DNA of 64,000 bases from NCBI GenBank assembly GCA_029582165.1, contig CM055879.1, positions 31,592,830 through 31,656,829 of the forward strand, given 5' to 3'. The notes under the pieces were generated by a model, which had not been told where the DNA came from, searched no databases, and saw nothing but the letters and a program-made list of their open reading frames with translations. How positions within the stretch are numbered: position 1 is the first letter of the stretch; every line of letters starts with the position of its first letter. The DNA is from Portulaca oleracea (lineage: Eukaryota; Streptophyta; Magnoliopsida; Caryophyllales; Portulacaceae). Positions 10,804 through 23,014 of this stretch are shown piece by piece. A program made the position numbers and the translations under genes.

Positions 10804-12700
10804 TAATATCTACATCTAGATTCCACTGCGAAGCTCTCATACTGTGAAACTATTTCACATTAAAAAAAATCAAAATCTAATAATTCCTATTTTTAATAAT
10901 CATATATTAATAATTTCTATTTTCATTTTAAAGTCTGGAGATAATACTTTTTTTTCCTTTTTTATAGTAATATTTAATATTGCAGTAACTAGCATTTGAC
11001 TACCAGCACGCTACATGAAATTTTTTTGAGTAATTTTTTAATTTATTTTTTGGAGTAATTTTGTAACAATTATCAACTCAAATAATAATTAGAAATTAAT
11101 TGAAAAATTCACAACAGTTATTTTATCATTATTTATGTATTTTCTTTGTTTGAATTGTCTTCAAAGTTAATTTGGATGATATAGTAGTGGGGATATTAAA
11201 GTCCATATTAATTTTCAATTTCTATATTTTATAAAAAATTTAGGAAAAAAGTAAAATTTTATTTAGTATTATAAATAAAAAATATTTAAACCTCTTAAAA
11301 TAATTTATTTTATTTGGCATCATGCATAAATTAATTAGACTATTGTTATTTGGCATCATAAATAAGAAATATTCACTCTTCATCTTCCCATCAATTATAT
11401 TATATAAAACAATAAATTAATGACTCACTATTAAAATTAGCTATTTCTTAAATAATATGGAGTAAATTTCTATAAAATAATATATTTAATTTCTTTCTTT
11501 TTCCTTTTTGAAGAGATTTTTTTATGGTGACACATGGTAATAGGCTACTATTAAGGGTTTTATTTTAATATATTATAGATTTTAACATGTAATTTCTTGA
11601 ATAGTATATTTGTATAATTCTTCGCTTGATTTCATATAAAATATTTTTCATAAGTATTCAATAATATTAATTTGAAATTTGAAATATAATAAAACTAAGT
11701 CTTAAAAGTTTTTTTTTTTTTTTAATCAAAGGTAAGCAAATAACACCTACTAGACAATCCTTCTCTCAAAGAATATACATACTGTATCTTGAAAAATAAT
11801 TAAAGACAACTATCTATGAAAACTAAAATTAAAAATAACATCACTGTGATACAGAAAGACTATATTGTTCAAGCTAATTCACCACTTGAGTCCCTTGATG
11901 ATAAATCGTAGAAATCTCCTAAAAAATATGGAACAAAAAGAAAGCTAACTGTACATATTTTATGACAATAATAATTACTGGAGTGGAAACTAACATATAC
12001 AATACTATATATACTCATTATCAATTCAGTTCATATCATTTTGATAGTGGGTTGGTTTCATGTTAGTTTCTCAACAAAAGTGGATGTTTGATTCAACATG
12101 GGCTCAATCTAATATTTGACCAAATCAACTCACAACATGATAAATGTGTACCTTGTATGTACTTGAACCAAAATCAACGTAACTCTTACATCACATGGAT
12201 TCAAAATTTTGACTTTTATATCCATGCCGTCCAAATTTCATGCACCTGGGAATTTATGAGGACCGATAAATTCATTCTAGTACTCTCCGGTTTTTCTATC
12301 TGTCATTTATAATTTTCTTTGTCAATTTTTAATTAATAATTTTTAATATAAATTTTTTATAAAAAAATAATACTATACTTTTTAAAAGTATTTTTTATTA
12401 AGAATCCAATAACATCAATTTTATAACAATCAAAGTTTTTAACACAATTTCATAGGCGACAGATAAATAAAAATGGAGGAAGTAATTGGTAAAAATATAA
12501 TTAATTTTGGTTTTGTCAATTAAACTAAACTGTAGATGGGAACTTCTTTAGGTTTTATCATCCCAAATATAAAATTTATACGTAATAATCCACTACCGAA
12601 TGACAAACTTTTAGATTTCACCCTTTGTCTAATATTTCTGTATTTCTACCAAAAGTGAAAAATTACGTTCAAAGCAAGAAGTTTATCGAAGCTCTATAAA
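10804..12700. other. Gene-free AT-rich intergenic DNA
   Basis: No supported gene. The 74-codon ORF at 12,088-12,312 has no recognisable features. Confidence 0.45.
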
Positions 12701-13272
12701 AAAAAATAGAAAAAGAAAATTTTGGCAACATGATTCTTCTTTACTGTAGATTAAAAGAGTAGACCCGGAACCCAGAAATCGGAGTCAATTTCTGTAAAAA
12801 AAAAAATTTAAAATTCAATAAGATTTTTTTAGATGAGTATATATATGACTTGGCTACTCGACTCGAGTGAGAACGCTGTTCTAATTAGGCTAACAAACTA
12901 ATTCCTCAAATACTGAAATTACCTTTGAAAAACTCCGGAATAAATAGATGACATTGTGCATAACAGCTGACAGAAGAAGCATTCAAACATGATGATGATG
13001 ATGATCCAATTTCAACACAAATACAATTCTAACAATCAGACTCTACCTGAAGGTCAGTGACAAACTGAACCTTGACTGACTAGCTAACCATTTCACACCA
13101 CACAGGAATCACGCTCGGTCCGGTCCAAGTCCTAATCTTCTTCCATAACTTAGTTCTGATCTTAGCTAGCTACAGACTATGAATATACAAAGTACACAGT
13201 CACAACACCACAACACAAGCTGTCAAATGAATGGATTCGTCAACCTAATAACTTCCACCGTACAGGAATATG
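12701..13272 (-). other. Probable 3' flank/3' UTR of the ROP GAP gene
   Basis: Non-coding sequence directly downstream of the ROP GAP stop codon on the minus strand. I cannot place the polyadenylation site with confidence. Confidence 0.4.
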
Positions 13273-16200
13273 TCAACTAGAGACGAGCAAATGCAAGGAC
13301 GAGGGCTGGTCCATTTCGACATCTTTCACACTGTCGTGTCTGTCTGATGCGCTTCCCATTGGGTCAAACATTTTGTCCTCAGTGGCATCTTCTTGCAGTC
13401 TCCAACTCCACGTCTGACTGTTGTGATTGAGTCGTCTCAGGAAGCATTCTTCGATCTCAGTCAACGGTTCAGCAGCTGCAGCTTCAGCTTCAGCTTCATC
13501 CTCATCGTCATCGCTGCTGTGTTGATCGCGGTCAGAACCAGAGCCTCTTGAGTCACAGCTGTTGGTGTCCATTTCATGCTGACTGTCGTACTCCTCGTCA
13601 CTTTGTCGCCCTGAGGAACGGGATGACATGGGTGAATATGCGTCCATGGCGGCCTCCTCACGCTCCCTTAGTGTTTTCGTGATCAGGGTCTTGAGCAGGT
13701 TCATCACTTGGACGGCGTGCATTAGTGCTGTCAGAGGATCAGACATCTGTACAACCCCGGAAACTCACGCATTAGCGTGCATTCAAGCTGTCGCGACTGA
13801 CCATTTTGTTATATCGAGAAGTATAATGTACCTGAGTCATGTTAGGGGCGAAAACCATGGCGATGTTTCTGGCATTCATCTTGTTGAACTCCTCTTCCTC
13901 AACTACGTCGGCCATGAGGTCAATTGCCCAGTTGAGCAAAGCAGCTTCTGTGGGTTTGAGCTGCTTCACAAGCACGATATAATCATCTTCGTTGTTGCAT
14001 TGAAGAACCTGCTCCGGGGAGAGACCGTCGAGAACCCCGGATGGGAGCTCACGGAACCAGGTCTTGATCAGGCCAGCTAAGCAGTGGACGTCAATGTCAT
14101 CCGGGACAATGCCTCTGTTAAGCTGGTCTCGAACATGACGTTCTTGGCTGTTTTCTGGGTTTATTCGGAATATACCCTCAGCCTGCACAGCCAACACAAA
14201 CAAAACCATTGATGCTTAGACAATAAAGTTGAGTAAGATTGCAAATTCAGAATGAAGTAAAATGGTTGCAGTTGATACCTTAAGACCACCTTGTGTGTAT
14301 AACCTCTCCTGCATTAGCAACAGGATGATGGGGACGCTGTTTCCTTTGGTATCGTAAGAGCATTGCATTGATTCTGCTGAAACACCAAACACACTAGCAC
14401 TGCAGGGTAAAACCACACTTGTATTAGCATCCAATTCAACAAAGGAAACCAATCTAAGCTATGAAAGGGAGGAGGGGTGCTTGAATTATGTATTTATGAT
14501 CACTATAATTGTTGATAAATAGCATAGATTGCAGGGCCATTGTGCAAGAGGCATTCAGAGATAATATTTTAGCTTGATTGACGTATCAGTTTCTCCACAA
14601 ACATTGATGTTTGTCGAGGTAGGCGGTCTATATTTAGATCTCCCCAAACTACGTGAAAAATCAGCAAATCACATTTTCTAGAAAGCCATGGATACCACAA
14701 GTTCAATAGCTAGGTAATGTAACATTTTCAAATCCAAGGAGAAGTTAAAACCACCATCTTCTCATCTTAAGGGTAGCTAAAATGATTACATTTTTTCAAA
14801 GAAGGCAAGATATAGAGTCTAGGTATTGCTTCTTTCGAAGGTTTTATCCGACTATTTTCGCTTAACGATTGCATGATGAAGATGAAATAAACAGAACTTG
14901 ATTTTTCATGTTTTGTGTCATTAAGATCAATAACTATGACAAAGAATCAAACAAAGACACATTTTCTCATCATATTAAGATCAATTACTACAATTTCGAT
15001 AAATCTCAAAATCATAAGCCAACAGTAAGGAGGAAAACTCAATTATTTGGTAGCTAAACAAGAGCTAAGTCAATCATTATTTTCATGACGAATGAAAGAT
15101 ATACTGAAGTTGACTCATAAGTTCAATAATGTAACTTGTCAAAAATATGTTACAATTTTTGGCTCAAATTATTTGGTAGGTCACTTGCATACCTAAAATC
15201 AGTGACAGGATTTCTAAATGAACACCCGTTATTTTCAAAGTGGGCCACATCTTAAGATTTCCAATTTCCAACACACTATACATGAATGCAATTAAACGTT
15301 GCTTTCACAATTTCAAAAAACTAAGTTTGACCTTGTTTTGAATATCTGTCCCAAAGAGGAGTAGAATCATCCTAGTTTTTTTTTTATATTATTATTATCA
15401 ATTTTTGCTGTAATTGCTACCGTTGTCTTTTGGCTCTTCCAAGATTTTTATCCAAATCATAACAATAGCAATAATGATAATGATAATAATAATAATAATA
15501 GTTTTAAAAAAAAAGAAGAGTGAAGCATGAAGGGGTGAGTTGAGCTGAGCTCATAAATGAAGGTTAGCTCCCCAACTCCAACCATTAAAACTTGCAGACA
15601 TACCACGAGACTCAAGGGTGAGTCAGTATGGACCATTTCCTAACTCAGCTCATAAAATTGCATGGATTTAATGAATCAATGAATGAATCACAATCTCAGT
15701 TGTACAGATTTCAAATTTGAACTAATTTATGCAATTCTCCACACCAAATTCAACATCCAACTAGTATGAAAGCTACTATTTTTAGGGCTTTAAACATGAA
15801 ATTAAGAGACAACCCAAATCAATATTCAACATCCAAGTATGAAAGGTATAATTTTCAGCTGCACCCCAGATTCAAACAACTAACATGAGACCGATTTGAA
15901 CAAAACCCAGATGAAATTTCAAAAAACAAACAAAACCCAGAATTTAGGGCTTTAAACATGACCCCAAATCAACCCATATTCAACATCTAAGTATGAAAGG
16001 TCTAATTTCCAGCTGCACCCACCCCAGATTCAAACAACTAAAAGGAGATAATGATATAAAAAAAAAAAAACAACTAAAAGGAGACCAATTTGAACAAAAC
16101 CCAGATGAAATTTCAAAAAACAAAGACAACCCAGAAAGAAAAAAGCGCACCTAGCACTGGGAACTTTAGTTGGTATTTCAACCTCAAATTCAACAGGAAG

Positions 16201-16491
16201 ACCGAGGAAGCCATGGAAGCGGTCAAAAGTGACATGAGTAATATGCTGGACATCGGTAGGCCATCCGATTTCCATATGATGGACGGCCGAGATAACATCT
16301 TCTCTTCTATCTACTCTACAAGAAACCATGGATTTTCTGAGAGCAGTCAAGATGAATGCGACAAGAGAGAGCTGGTTCTGCTCCTCCTCGGCGGAGCCTT
16401 TGGGCGGCGGTGGTGGTGGAGGGCTCTTAGCTCCGCCGCCGCCCCCTCCGCCGCAGCCCCCGCCTTTAGTGACCACCAAGAGGCCTGTCAT
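13273..16491 (-). CDS. ROP GTPase-activating protein with CRIB motif (RopGAP), 428 aa
   Basis: It stimulates GTP hydrolysis by plant RHO-type (ROP) GTPases, switching off polar growth and signalling at the plasma membrane. Exons (descending): 16491-16151, 14399-14279, 14182-13832, 13746-13273; all introns are GT-AG and the frame is continuous. Residues 10-30 are a poly-Gly then poly-Pro tract. A CRIB motif lies at about 75-99 (IGWPTDVQHITHVTFDRFHG, then FLGLP), the ROP-binding feature unique to plant RopGAPs. The RhoGAP domain runs from about 115 to 271; the catalytic arginine finger is Arg160 in GIFRIN at the start of exon 3, and NARNIAMVFAPNMTQ closes the domain. The C-terminus (272-428) is Ser/Asp/Glu-rich and ends in the IEECFLRRL motif region. 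Length matches the family (about 420-490 aa). Start: first ATG, in a GC-rich exon. The exact paralogue number cannot be assigned from sequence alone. Confidence 0.95.
14404..16150 (-). other. Intron 1 of the ROP GAP gene
   Basis: This 1.75-kb intron contains an (AAT/GAT)n microsatellite at about 15,466-15,500 and the tandem duplication at 15,781-16,137. No coding is seen inside. Confidence 0.8.
15781..16137. repeat. Imperfect tandem duplication, period about 162 bp
   Basis: Two head-to-tail copies both begin TTTAGGGCTTTAAACATGA (15,781 and 15,943) and share the AAGTATGAAAGGT, CAGCTGCACCC and CCAGATGAAATTTC blocks. The second copy carries an extra A-rich insertion at about 16,042-16,080. The array ends a few bases before the exon-1 donor. 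Confidence 0.85.
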
Positions 16492-16860
16492 TGGATTCTA
16501 TGGTTTGAAAATGGGATTGGGAAGTGAGTTTGTTTGTCAGTAGTGGTGTTTGTGTTTGAGGGTGATGTGTGTGTGGGTGTGGGTTTTTAATTTAAACTTG
16601 GGATGCTTTTTATGAGACTTCAAACGGCCACCTAGTTTTTGAATTTTGGGGATGGCCCTACATCTACATTACTACTGCATAACCATCATACATACAACTT
16701 GTTACAAGTAGTAGTATTACCTGTGAGGTGACTCGTCCGAGTTAACCCGGCGAGTACGGCACTTGGCAATTTGAACTTGTACGTACCCACTCCACCTTAA
16801 TTTGCTTCACCTATTGGGTGTTGATGGATAATGGTGACTAATCCAATGTCCTTAAGTTAA
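16492..16860 (-). promoter_or_regulatory. 5' flank of the ROP GAP gene
   Basis: Non-coding sequence upstream of the start codon on the minus strand, including a GT-rich stretch (16,540-16,590, CA-rich on the coding strand). No clear TATA box picked. Confidence 0.35.
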
Positions 16861-16863
16861 CTA

Positions 16864-17103
16864 TTTTCTCCGTTTCATGTTAATTGTTGTCGTTGAAAAA
16901 GGTGCAGTCAAATATTAAAAATTTTGACCATAAATTTATCAATATATACAATGACTTATTACATAAGATTGTTATCATTAGATTGGTAACAAAAAATGCT
17001 ATATAATATTACAATTGTTATTATAATATTATAGAAAAAAATTATCAATCAAAAAATGATATTGGAGATATTATATATGACAATCAATATAAAATAAAGG
17101 GAG
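16864..17103. mobile_element. Stowaway-like MITE (240 bp)
   Basis: Flanked by TA. The left end contains CTCCGTTTCATGTTAATTGT; the right end, complemented, contains CTCCCTTTATTTTATATTGA. Size and TIR type fit Tc1/mariner Stowaway MITEs. Ends are diverged. Confidence 0.6.
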
Positions 17104-17269
17104 TAGTCATTTTCTTTACTTCTGTTTATTTTTTTGTCCTTTAGGTGAATCTCTTAACTTGAGATAAAATACTGGTACAAAATGTTTGAAATATGTTTGC
17201 CATACTCCTCTTAAGTACGATGTCACCTACCTACCATGACATTAATGTCTTAGCATTGCCTAAAAAGTA

Positions 17270-17769
17270 CTACTTCCGTCTCATAATACTGGTCACTTTA
17301 ACTAATTTTTTTTGTCCCATAATAATTGTCACTTTATAATTTCAATGTAATTTTTTCCAACTACCCACCCTTTTTATTAATTTTTCTCATATAAAAATAG
17401 AAAAAGTAAGAGAGAAAAAGATATCTATACAATTTAGACCCTGTTCTTTTATGCGGTATTTTGCGGAATGGTGTGGTGAGGTGTGGTGGAATTGTGGTGG
17501 GGTGTGGTGGAATTGTGGTAGGTTATTGGTATGTGGGGTAAGTGAGGAGAGAGAATGTAAAAAGTAGAGGATAAAAGTGAGGAGAGAGGAAAGTAATGAT
17601 TTGCGGTAAAATATGGTGGGTTGTGGCACCGCAGTTTGCCAACCGCAGAAAAGAACAAAGCCTTAATAGTAATATTTCACAATTTTTCATACAACATAAT
17701 ACTTAACTAACTTATTCATTGATTTTCTAAATTTTAGCTAAATGGACAAGTAATATGGGACAGAGGTAG
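17270..17769. mobile_element. Stowaway MITE interrupted by a Harbinger MITE
   Basis: Flanked by TA (17,268-17,269 and 17,770-17,771). The left TIR is CTACTTCCGTCTCATAATAC; the right TIR, complemented, is CTACCTCTGTCCCATATTAC. Without the inserted element at 17,437-17,662 plus one TTA it is about 270 bp, the normal Stowaway size. Confidence 0.85.
17437..17662 (-). mobile_element. Harbinger/Tourist-like MITE, copy C (226 bp), nested
   Basis: Flanked by TTA (17,434-17,436 and 17,663-17,665). The left end is GACCCTGTTCTTTTATGCGG and the right end, complemented, is GGCTTTGTTCTTTTCTGCGG. It is in opposite orientation to copies A, B and D and lies inside the Stowaway MITE, so it inserted later. Confidence 0.9.
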
Positions 17770-17771
17770 TA

Positions 17772-18010
17772 TAAACTACTCCATCCATGTTACGGTACGA
17801 ATTGTCCTTAAATATTTGTCTATGTGATCGCTTTCAAAAAACTAATATGATTGGAGGGTTATTAAGATAAAGCAAATAAAGTTAGACAAAATGAATGATA
17901 TAATGTAGAGGTGGACCATGATAATCATCTTGACTCAAGATGGTTCTTAACCATCTTGAGTTGGTCATATTTCATATTTTTGTAATTTTTATTAATAGTT
18001 TCTTTAATAG

Positions 18011-18048
<38 letters not shown>

Positions 18049-18500
18049 ATTATAATAATATAATACTTATTATTTAGGTCCAAAAATATAATAATAACCA
18101 AATTTTATCAATCATAGTATAGAAAATGCACATTTTATACATAGTTTTATATTTATGAAATAAATATAAATAAATAATTATTTTAAATTGTTTATAAGTT
18201 GTAGTAAACCTGAAAATAATAAAACATACATTTAGAATGATTTAAATACACTTACATTTAACTTTATTGGTAATTTAGAAAAAATGCAAGATGGTTATCC
18301 CATCTTGCGTCAATATGTTTATCATTTTCGAATGTGGAGATAGATGAAATAAAGTGTAGTAGATGAAATATCGTGGTAAAATGATTATCCCATCACACAA
18401 AAAAAAATAAGACCTGTAGTGAAAATTTACATACTACTAAAATTATTTATAAATTATTTACAAAATTAATATTACTGTAATTTCATCTTAAAAGTTACTA
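17772..18500. other. Gene-free intergenic DNA with TA microsatellite
   Basis: Contains a (TA)n microsatellite at about 18,014-18,046 and a repeated ATCATCTTGACTCAAGATGG-type palindromic motif around 17,920-17,960. No gene. Confidence 0.5.
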
Positions 18501-18502
18501 GT

Positions 18503-19238
18503 ATTGTTTGGCCCAACTTTTAGAAGTGTTTTTGGAGTTAAAAAGCACAAACTAGGTCAAACGATGTTTTTTTTAGAAGCTAATAATTGTTTTCCAAAAA
18601 CAGTTTTAGCCAAAAACAGCTCCAACAGCATAAGCAGTAAATTGCTACTTCTGTTTCCTATAAACCAATCTCTACTCAATTTATAGGATTCTTTAGTGAT
18701 TAGTTTCCATAATTTCAAATAAATATTATGATTCTTTTAAAAATAACATTTAGATATTTTAATATTATGTTAGAACCTTTATATTATGTTAGACATTTTT
18801 ATTATTTAATTTCTCTACAAATATGATATTTAGTAAAATTTTGATATATAAATATTTAATTTAAAGAATTTTATAGTTAAATAAAACCATATATAGTTAT
18901 AATAATAATTATTACAACTATAACTATAAATATACGATTATAATTATTGCTAAAATTAAACATGATAATTTGTTTAAAAATTAATAAAAAGAGAAAAATG
19001 TAAATAATCATATGATAATTTTACTCCTAAAAACACATGATAATTTTAAAAGTTAGGTTAAATAATTAAATTTAATAAAAACACTATATTATAAGTTAGG
19101 CCAAACACTTTAATTTAGTAAAATCACTTATCTCATAATTTATGTCAAACACTTCAACACCTCTCCAAAAATAGCTTTTATAAAAACTATTTGTAAGAAA
19201 CAAAAACACATTTTTAGAAACTAAGCCAAACATGCACT
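18503..19238. mobile_element. Possible MITE with imperfect inverted ends
   Basis: The left end contains TGTTTGGCCCAACTTTTAGA; the right end, complemented, contains TGTTTGGCTTAGTTTCTAAA. The interior is AT-rich and non-coding. No certain target duplication. Confidence 0.4.
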
Positions 19239-19369
19239 AATTCATCTACCCCTTAATATTTCTCAAGTTAATTAATTTTTGTCTCTTTTACATTTAATAA
19301 ATCTTACAATAAAAAGAATTGTTAGAGATATTTATTTTTGCCATTTTGCTATATTTTTGCTCCAACATT

Positions 19370-19374
19370 TATAC
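19370..19374. repeat. Target site duplication (left), TATAC
   Basis: TATAC directly precedes the left LTR and is repeated at 28,249-28,253 after the right LTR. Confidence 0.95.
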
Positions 19375-22300
19375 TGCAACGCCCCGAAAATTCAATTATA
19401 GAAAAGTCAAGTCAAACTAACGTTAACAGACAAAATTTAGCGGAAGACTCAAACTCTTATTGGGCGTTACTGCCGTATCCCCGAAGGAATACAAGGCGAG
19501 AAGAGAAACTACAACTGTCTGATAACAGTAAACCAAACTAACAACTCATACTTAGGGGTAAACCTCAAAACTAACTTCAAGTTTCTCATAAAAGAAAGGC
19601 AAAATAATCAACGACTTCTAAACATGACGTCCTCACTTCTAATTCCTCAAAGATATAGATCTTCACCTGAAAACAAAACATTTCAAAAATGAGGGGGAAA
19701 TCTCAATAATGTCTACCCCTAACGTTAAAAACAAGTTAAGTTCATTTCAATTCATTTGAGGGAGAGGGAACAAGTCAAACCATTTCACAAACCATTAAAC
19801 CCTTAACTGTTTTCCTCAACCCAACTAATCCATATTTTATTATGCGGGCGGGATACCACATCCCTTAGAGTAAAATCGCCTACCACAGGCATCAAGAGCT
19901 CGCCTACCACAGGCATCAAGAGAGTTCGCCTACCACAGGCATCAAGAGCTCGCCTACCACAGGCATCAAGAGAGTTCGCCTACCACAGGCATCAAAGATA
20001 CTCGCCTACCACAGGCATCAAAGTTCGCCTACCACAGTCATCCAAGATATTCGCCTACCACATGCATCAAAGTTCGCCTACCACAGGCATCAAAATATTC
20101 GACTACCACAGGCATCAAAATATCCACTATCCTATATCAGGGAAGAAACCCTGATCTCCTGGTCTATAACCCGGCAGGATTCCAAATCCTGTATTCCGGG
20201 TTATGCCCCGAAACCCGCTTAATGTTTCACTTTGAATTATTAGTATCTTATGCAAAACTCAACTCACAACTCTCAAGTCAAACCCAACCCAGGTTATCAA
20301 AACCAATAACAAAACTACTTACAAAAGACCATCTCAATTTCAATAACTCATAAATCAACAATTACAAACAAATATCAAAAACAGATGGCCACATTTCCAC
20401 AAAAATCCCCTTTCGGGATGCAATTCTCAAAACATATTAGAAAACATTAAAACACATTTAAAGAGCATCCCAGTGGGGATTAGAGCATAGATATTACCTG
20501 GTTAGCTTCACTTTACAGCAAAACGAACACACTTGAGCTCACTAACGACGCGAATTAGTTCGGGCCTAAAATAGAAATAATTATTCTAATCAAAACGTGC
20601 CCTTCGAAGTTAGTGTTAATTACCTTCTATCTAACCCTCCCCTAGGAACACTATAAGTTCCCATCATTCATGAATTTACGCTTTAAATTACCTAACACAT
20701 TCCAAGTAATCACGTAACAAGATCAAAACATCATTTTCACTCAACAACATTTTTATTAATAAATAACCTCAATAAGACAGATTACAGCATCCACATAAGA
20801 AGGGTCATAACTTGACTTTCCGACATCCTATGGGTCTGGTTTTAGACTTTTCGGAAACCTCGGGATGTCTACTAAAACTCTTATGTTGAAGACTAAGCCT
20901 ATATCAGCCTCGAAAGACTCTAAAAGTACCAAATTCTCCAACTGGTTCAGTCCTGACAGGTTCTGGTAAAACGACTATAACTCGAGTTATACAACTCCAA
21001 AGTCCGATCCGCAAAATTTCTATGAAAGCTAACATCCAAGGGTATCTCTAGTTCAAAGGGTTTGATCAAAGGATGACTATATCTCTTATGGTGATCCGTT
21101 ATTTAGACCTTATCAGAACTGTCTCGTACCCAGTTCCCATATAATTGGTTATTTTGGTTCTAACTTTCACCATTCGATCCCGGGATTCTAATTTGGATCT
21201 AAAACGGTGGCTAAGGTCAAATCCTCCACCCCAACACTTCATTCAGGAACCTCAAATTTAGATTAATCATAATACGTTACCCACATAAAAGCATGATTTG
21301 ATTTATCAACACATATATGCTAGTAATAACGAAAGGCCAAGGATCCCACGTTAAATTATTTAATTAATTAATCAACACTACATTAGAAATAAAGCTAATA
21401 ACTCTAGTTGTCAGACGAAAGACTAAGAGGCATGATTACATGTATATGTAAGTCACGCATATATCCACACACAATATCATGCTTCATAAACAAGGTAATT
21501 TGCTAACCTAATCATCAAGCAAGATCCAGAATTTAAAAGAACGAAAGAATTTGCCAGAATCGAACAAAGAGATACTTAAGAAAACGCACACTTCTCCTTT
21601 TTCAATACCAGTGATTAATATGTTATTTGAGAGTTATTAAGCATTCGAAACACACATTACTCGACTAATACACACACACAAGCACGACCCTTTGAAAACT
21701 TGATCATATTTACAACACTTAATTAACATAGACGATTCTCAGATTATGAGGAACAAGAATTACCAAGCAAGGACTCAACCAAACACATAGCAACAATGTA
21801 GTAGGGCACGACGAGAGCAGAGCATGGCTAAAAGTTTGAAACGGGTTTACACGGGAGTGGTGGTTGACGATTTAGGCGGTAGCAACAGCGATCGAGCGGT
21901 TCGGGATCGGTCGGAGGCGCAGCGATGGCAATGACGGTGATCGGCAATAGCGCACAACCGAAATAGAGCAATCGGACAGGCCGCGACTCCGGCATCGCAT
22001 GTAAAGAGGAGGGAAAAGTAGAGAGAAACAGAAGGGAAAGAATAGAGGGAGTAGTCAGCGTGGGTTTTGTGGTTGGGGGTTTTAGGTTTAGCCAAATAAT
22101 TACTCTCTAATCTCCTCTTCCCAACAGATTAACAAACCAAAACCCACTCTAGCTAATCTCCTAACTGACTAACCGCACAATCCCACAATTCTAGCTAAAC
22201 TAAACTTCCACTCCTACCAATACTAACACTAATAGTTATACTGCTAATAAAAACACACAGCAATAATAATAATATAGTAGTATTAATAGTCACCTATCTC

Positions 22301-22720
22301 GAATAATACGTATTACTATTGACAATAACAATATCTAATAATAACTAACAAGTATCATACCAATAATAATAATAACACTAGCACGTAAATAATATTTACC
22401 TCCCCATAATTGTAATCAATAATAATAATAATAATAATAATAATCACGCAACAAATAATACCCACATAATTATTCATATAACAGTTATAATAATCACAAT
22501 AACATTAATAGTAATACTAATAATAATAAGAGTAATACTAATAATGATAATAATAATAACCCCATGAAATTACCGATATACCCTTGTTAGTCCCTCAACG
22601 ATCTTACGAGCTCAAGTGTCAGAATAAATAAACACAAACGAATAATAATAAATAACGAAGTCAAACCTAATTTACTAACGACGTCACGGTCAACATCTTT
22701 GAAATTTTCGGGGTTTTACA
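19375..22720 (-). repeat. Left LTR (3' LTR of the minus-strand element), 3346 bp
   Basis: Starts TGCAACGCCCC and ends CGGGGTTTTACA. Contains a 10-unit tandem array (19,876-20,123) and several AAT/AATA microsatellites (about 22,260-22,570). A small ORF on the minus strand (21,847-22,095) lies in its most divergent part and is not supported as a gene. Confidence 0.95.
19876..20123. repeat. Tandem array in left LTR, 10 units of about 24 bp
   Basis: Units contain TCGCCTACCACAGGCATCAA, with linkers alternating between GAGC, GAGAGT, AGATAC and AGT. The right LTR has 8 units. Confidence 0.9.
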
Positions 22721-22864
22721 TCATTACCTCCTTAAAAGAAGTTTCGTCCTCGAAACTTAAACTTAGACCTAACAGTTCGGTAACAATCCTAACGGTTCCG
22801 TTCTTCCTGCAACTCAAGGTTTTACATCATTACCTCCTTAAAAGAAGTTTCGTCCTCGAAACTT
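22712..22864 (-). repeat. 47-bp direct duplication spanning the PPT and LTR edge
   Basis: Positions 22,712-22,758 and 22,818-22,864 are identical. The repeated unit includes the last 9 bases of the LTR (GGTTTTACA), the polypurine tract and 25 further bases. The genuine 3' LTR edge is the first copy; the second lies within the internal region. Confidence 0.9.
22721..22733 (-). other. Polypurine tract (PPT)
   Basis: On the minus strand AAGGAGGTAATGA abuts the 3' LTR start, the expected position for plus-strand priming. Confidence 0.75.
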
Positions 22865-23014
22865 GACGTACCTTAAGAGTGAAACATGGGAGGGTACTTT
22901 CTCTCATTTCCTCTTCTGCTTTCCAGGTTCTTGATAACTCAAAGGTGAGGCCCTCTGGTTTTCATTGTTCCCATAATTTCCATTGCTTTCATTGTCATAG
23001 CCCACCGAGGTCAA

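Noticed and set aside
13628..14080. 150-codon plus-strand ORF
   Set aside because: Antisense shadow of ROP GAP exons 3 and 4 and the intron between them.
16090..16543. Plus-strand ORFs of 145 and 71 codons
   Set aside because: Antisense to ROP GAP exon 1; the minus frame carries the CRIB motif.
19876..20123. CRISPR-like array
   Set aside because: Spacers are 2-6 bases and repeated; this is a tandem repeat in a plant LTR.
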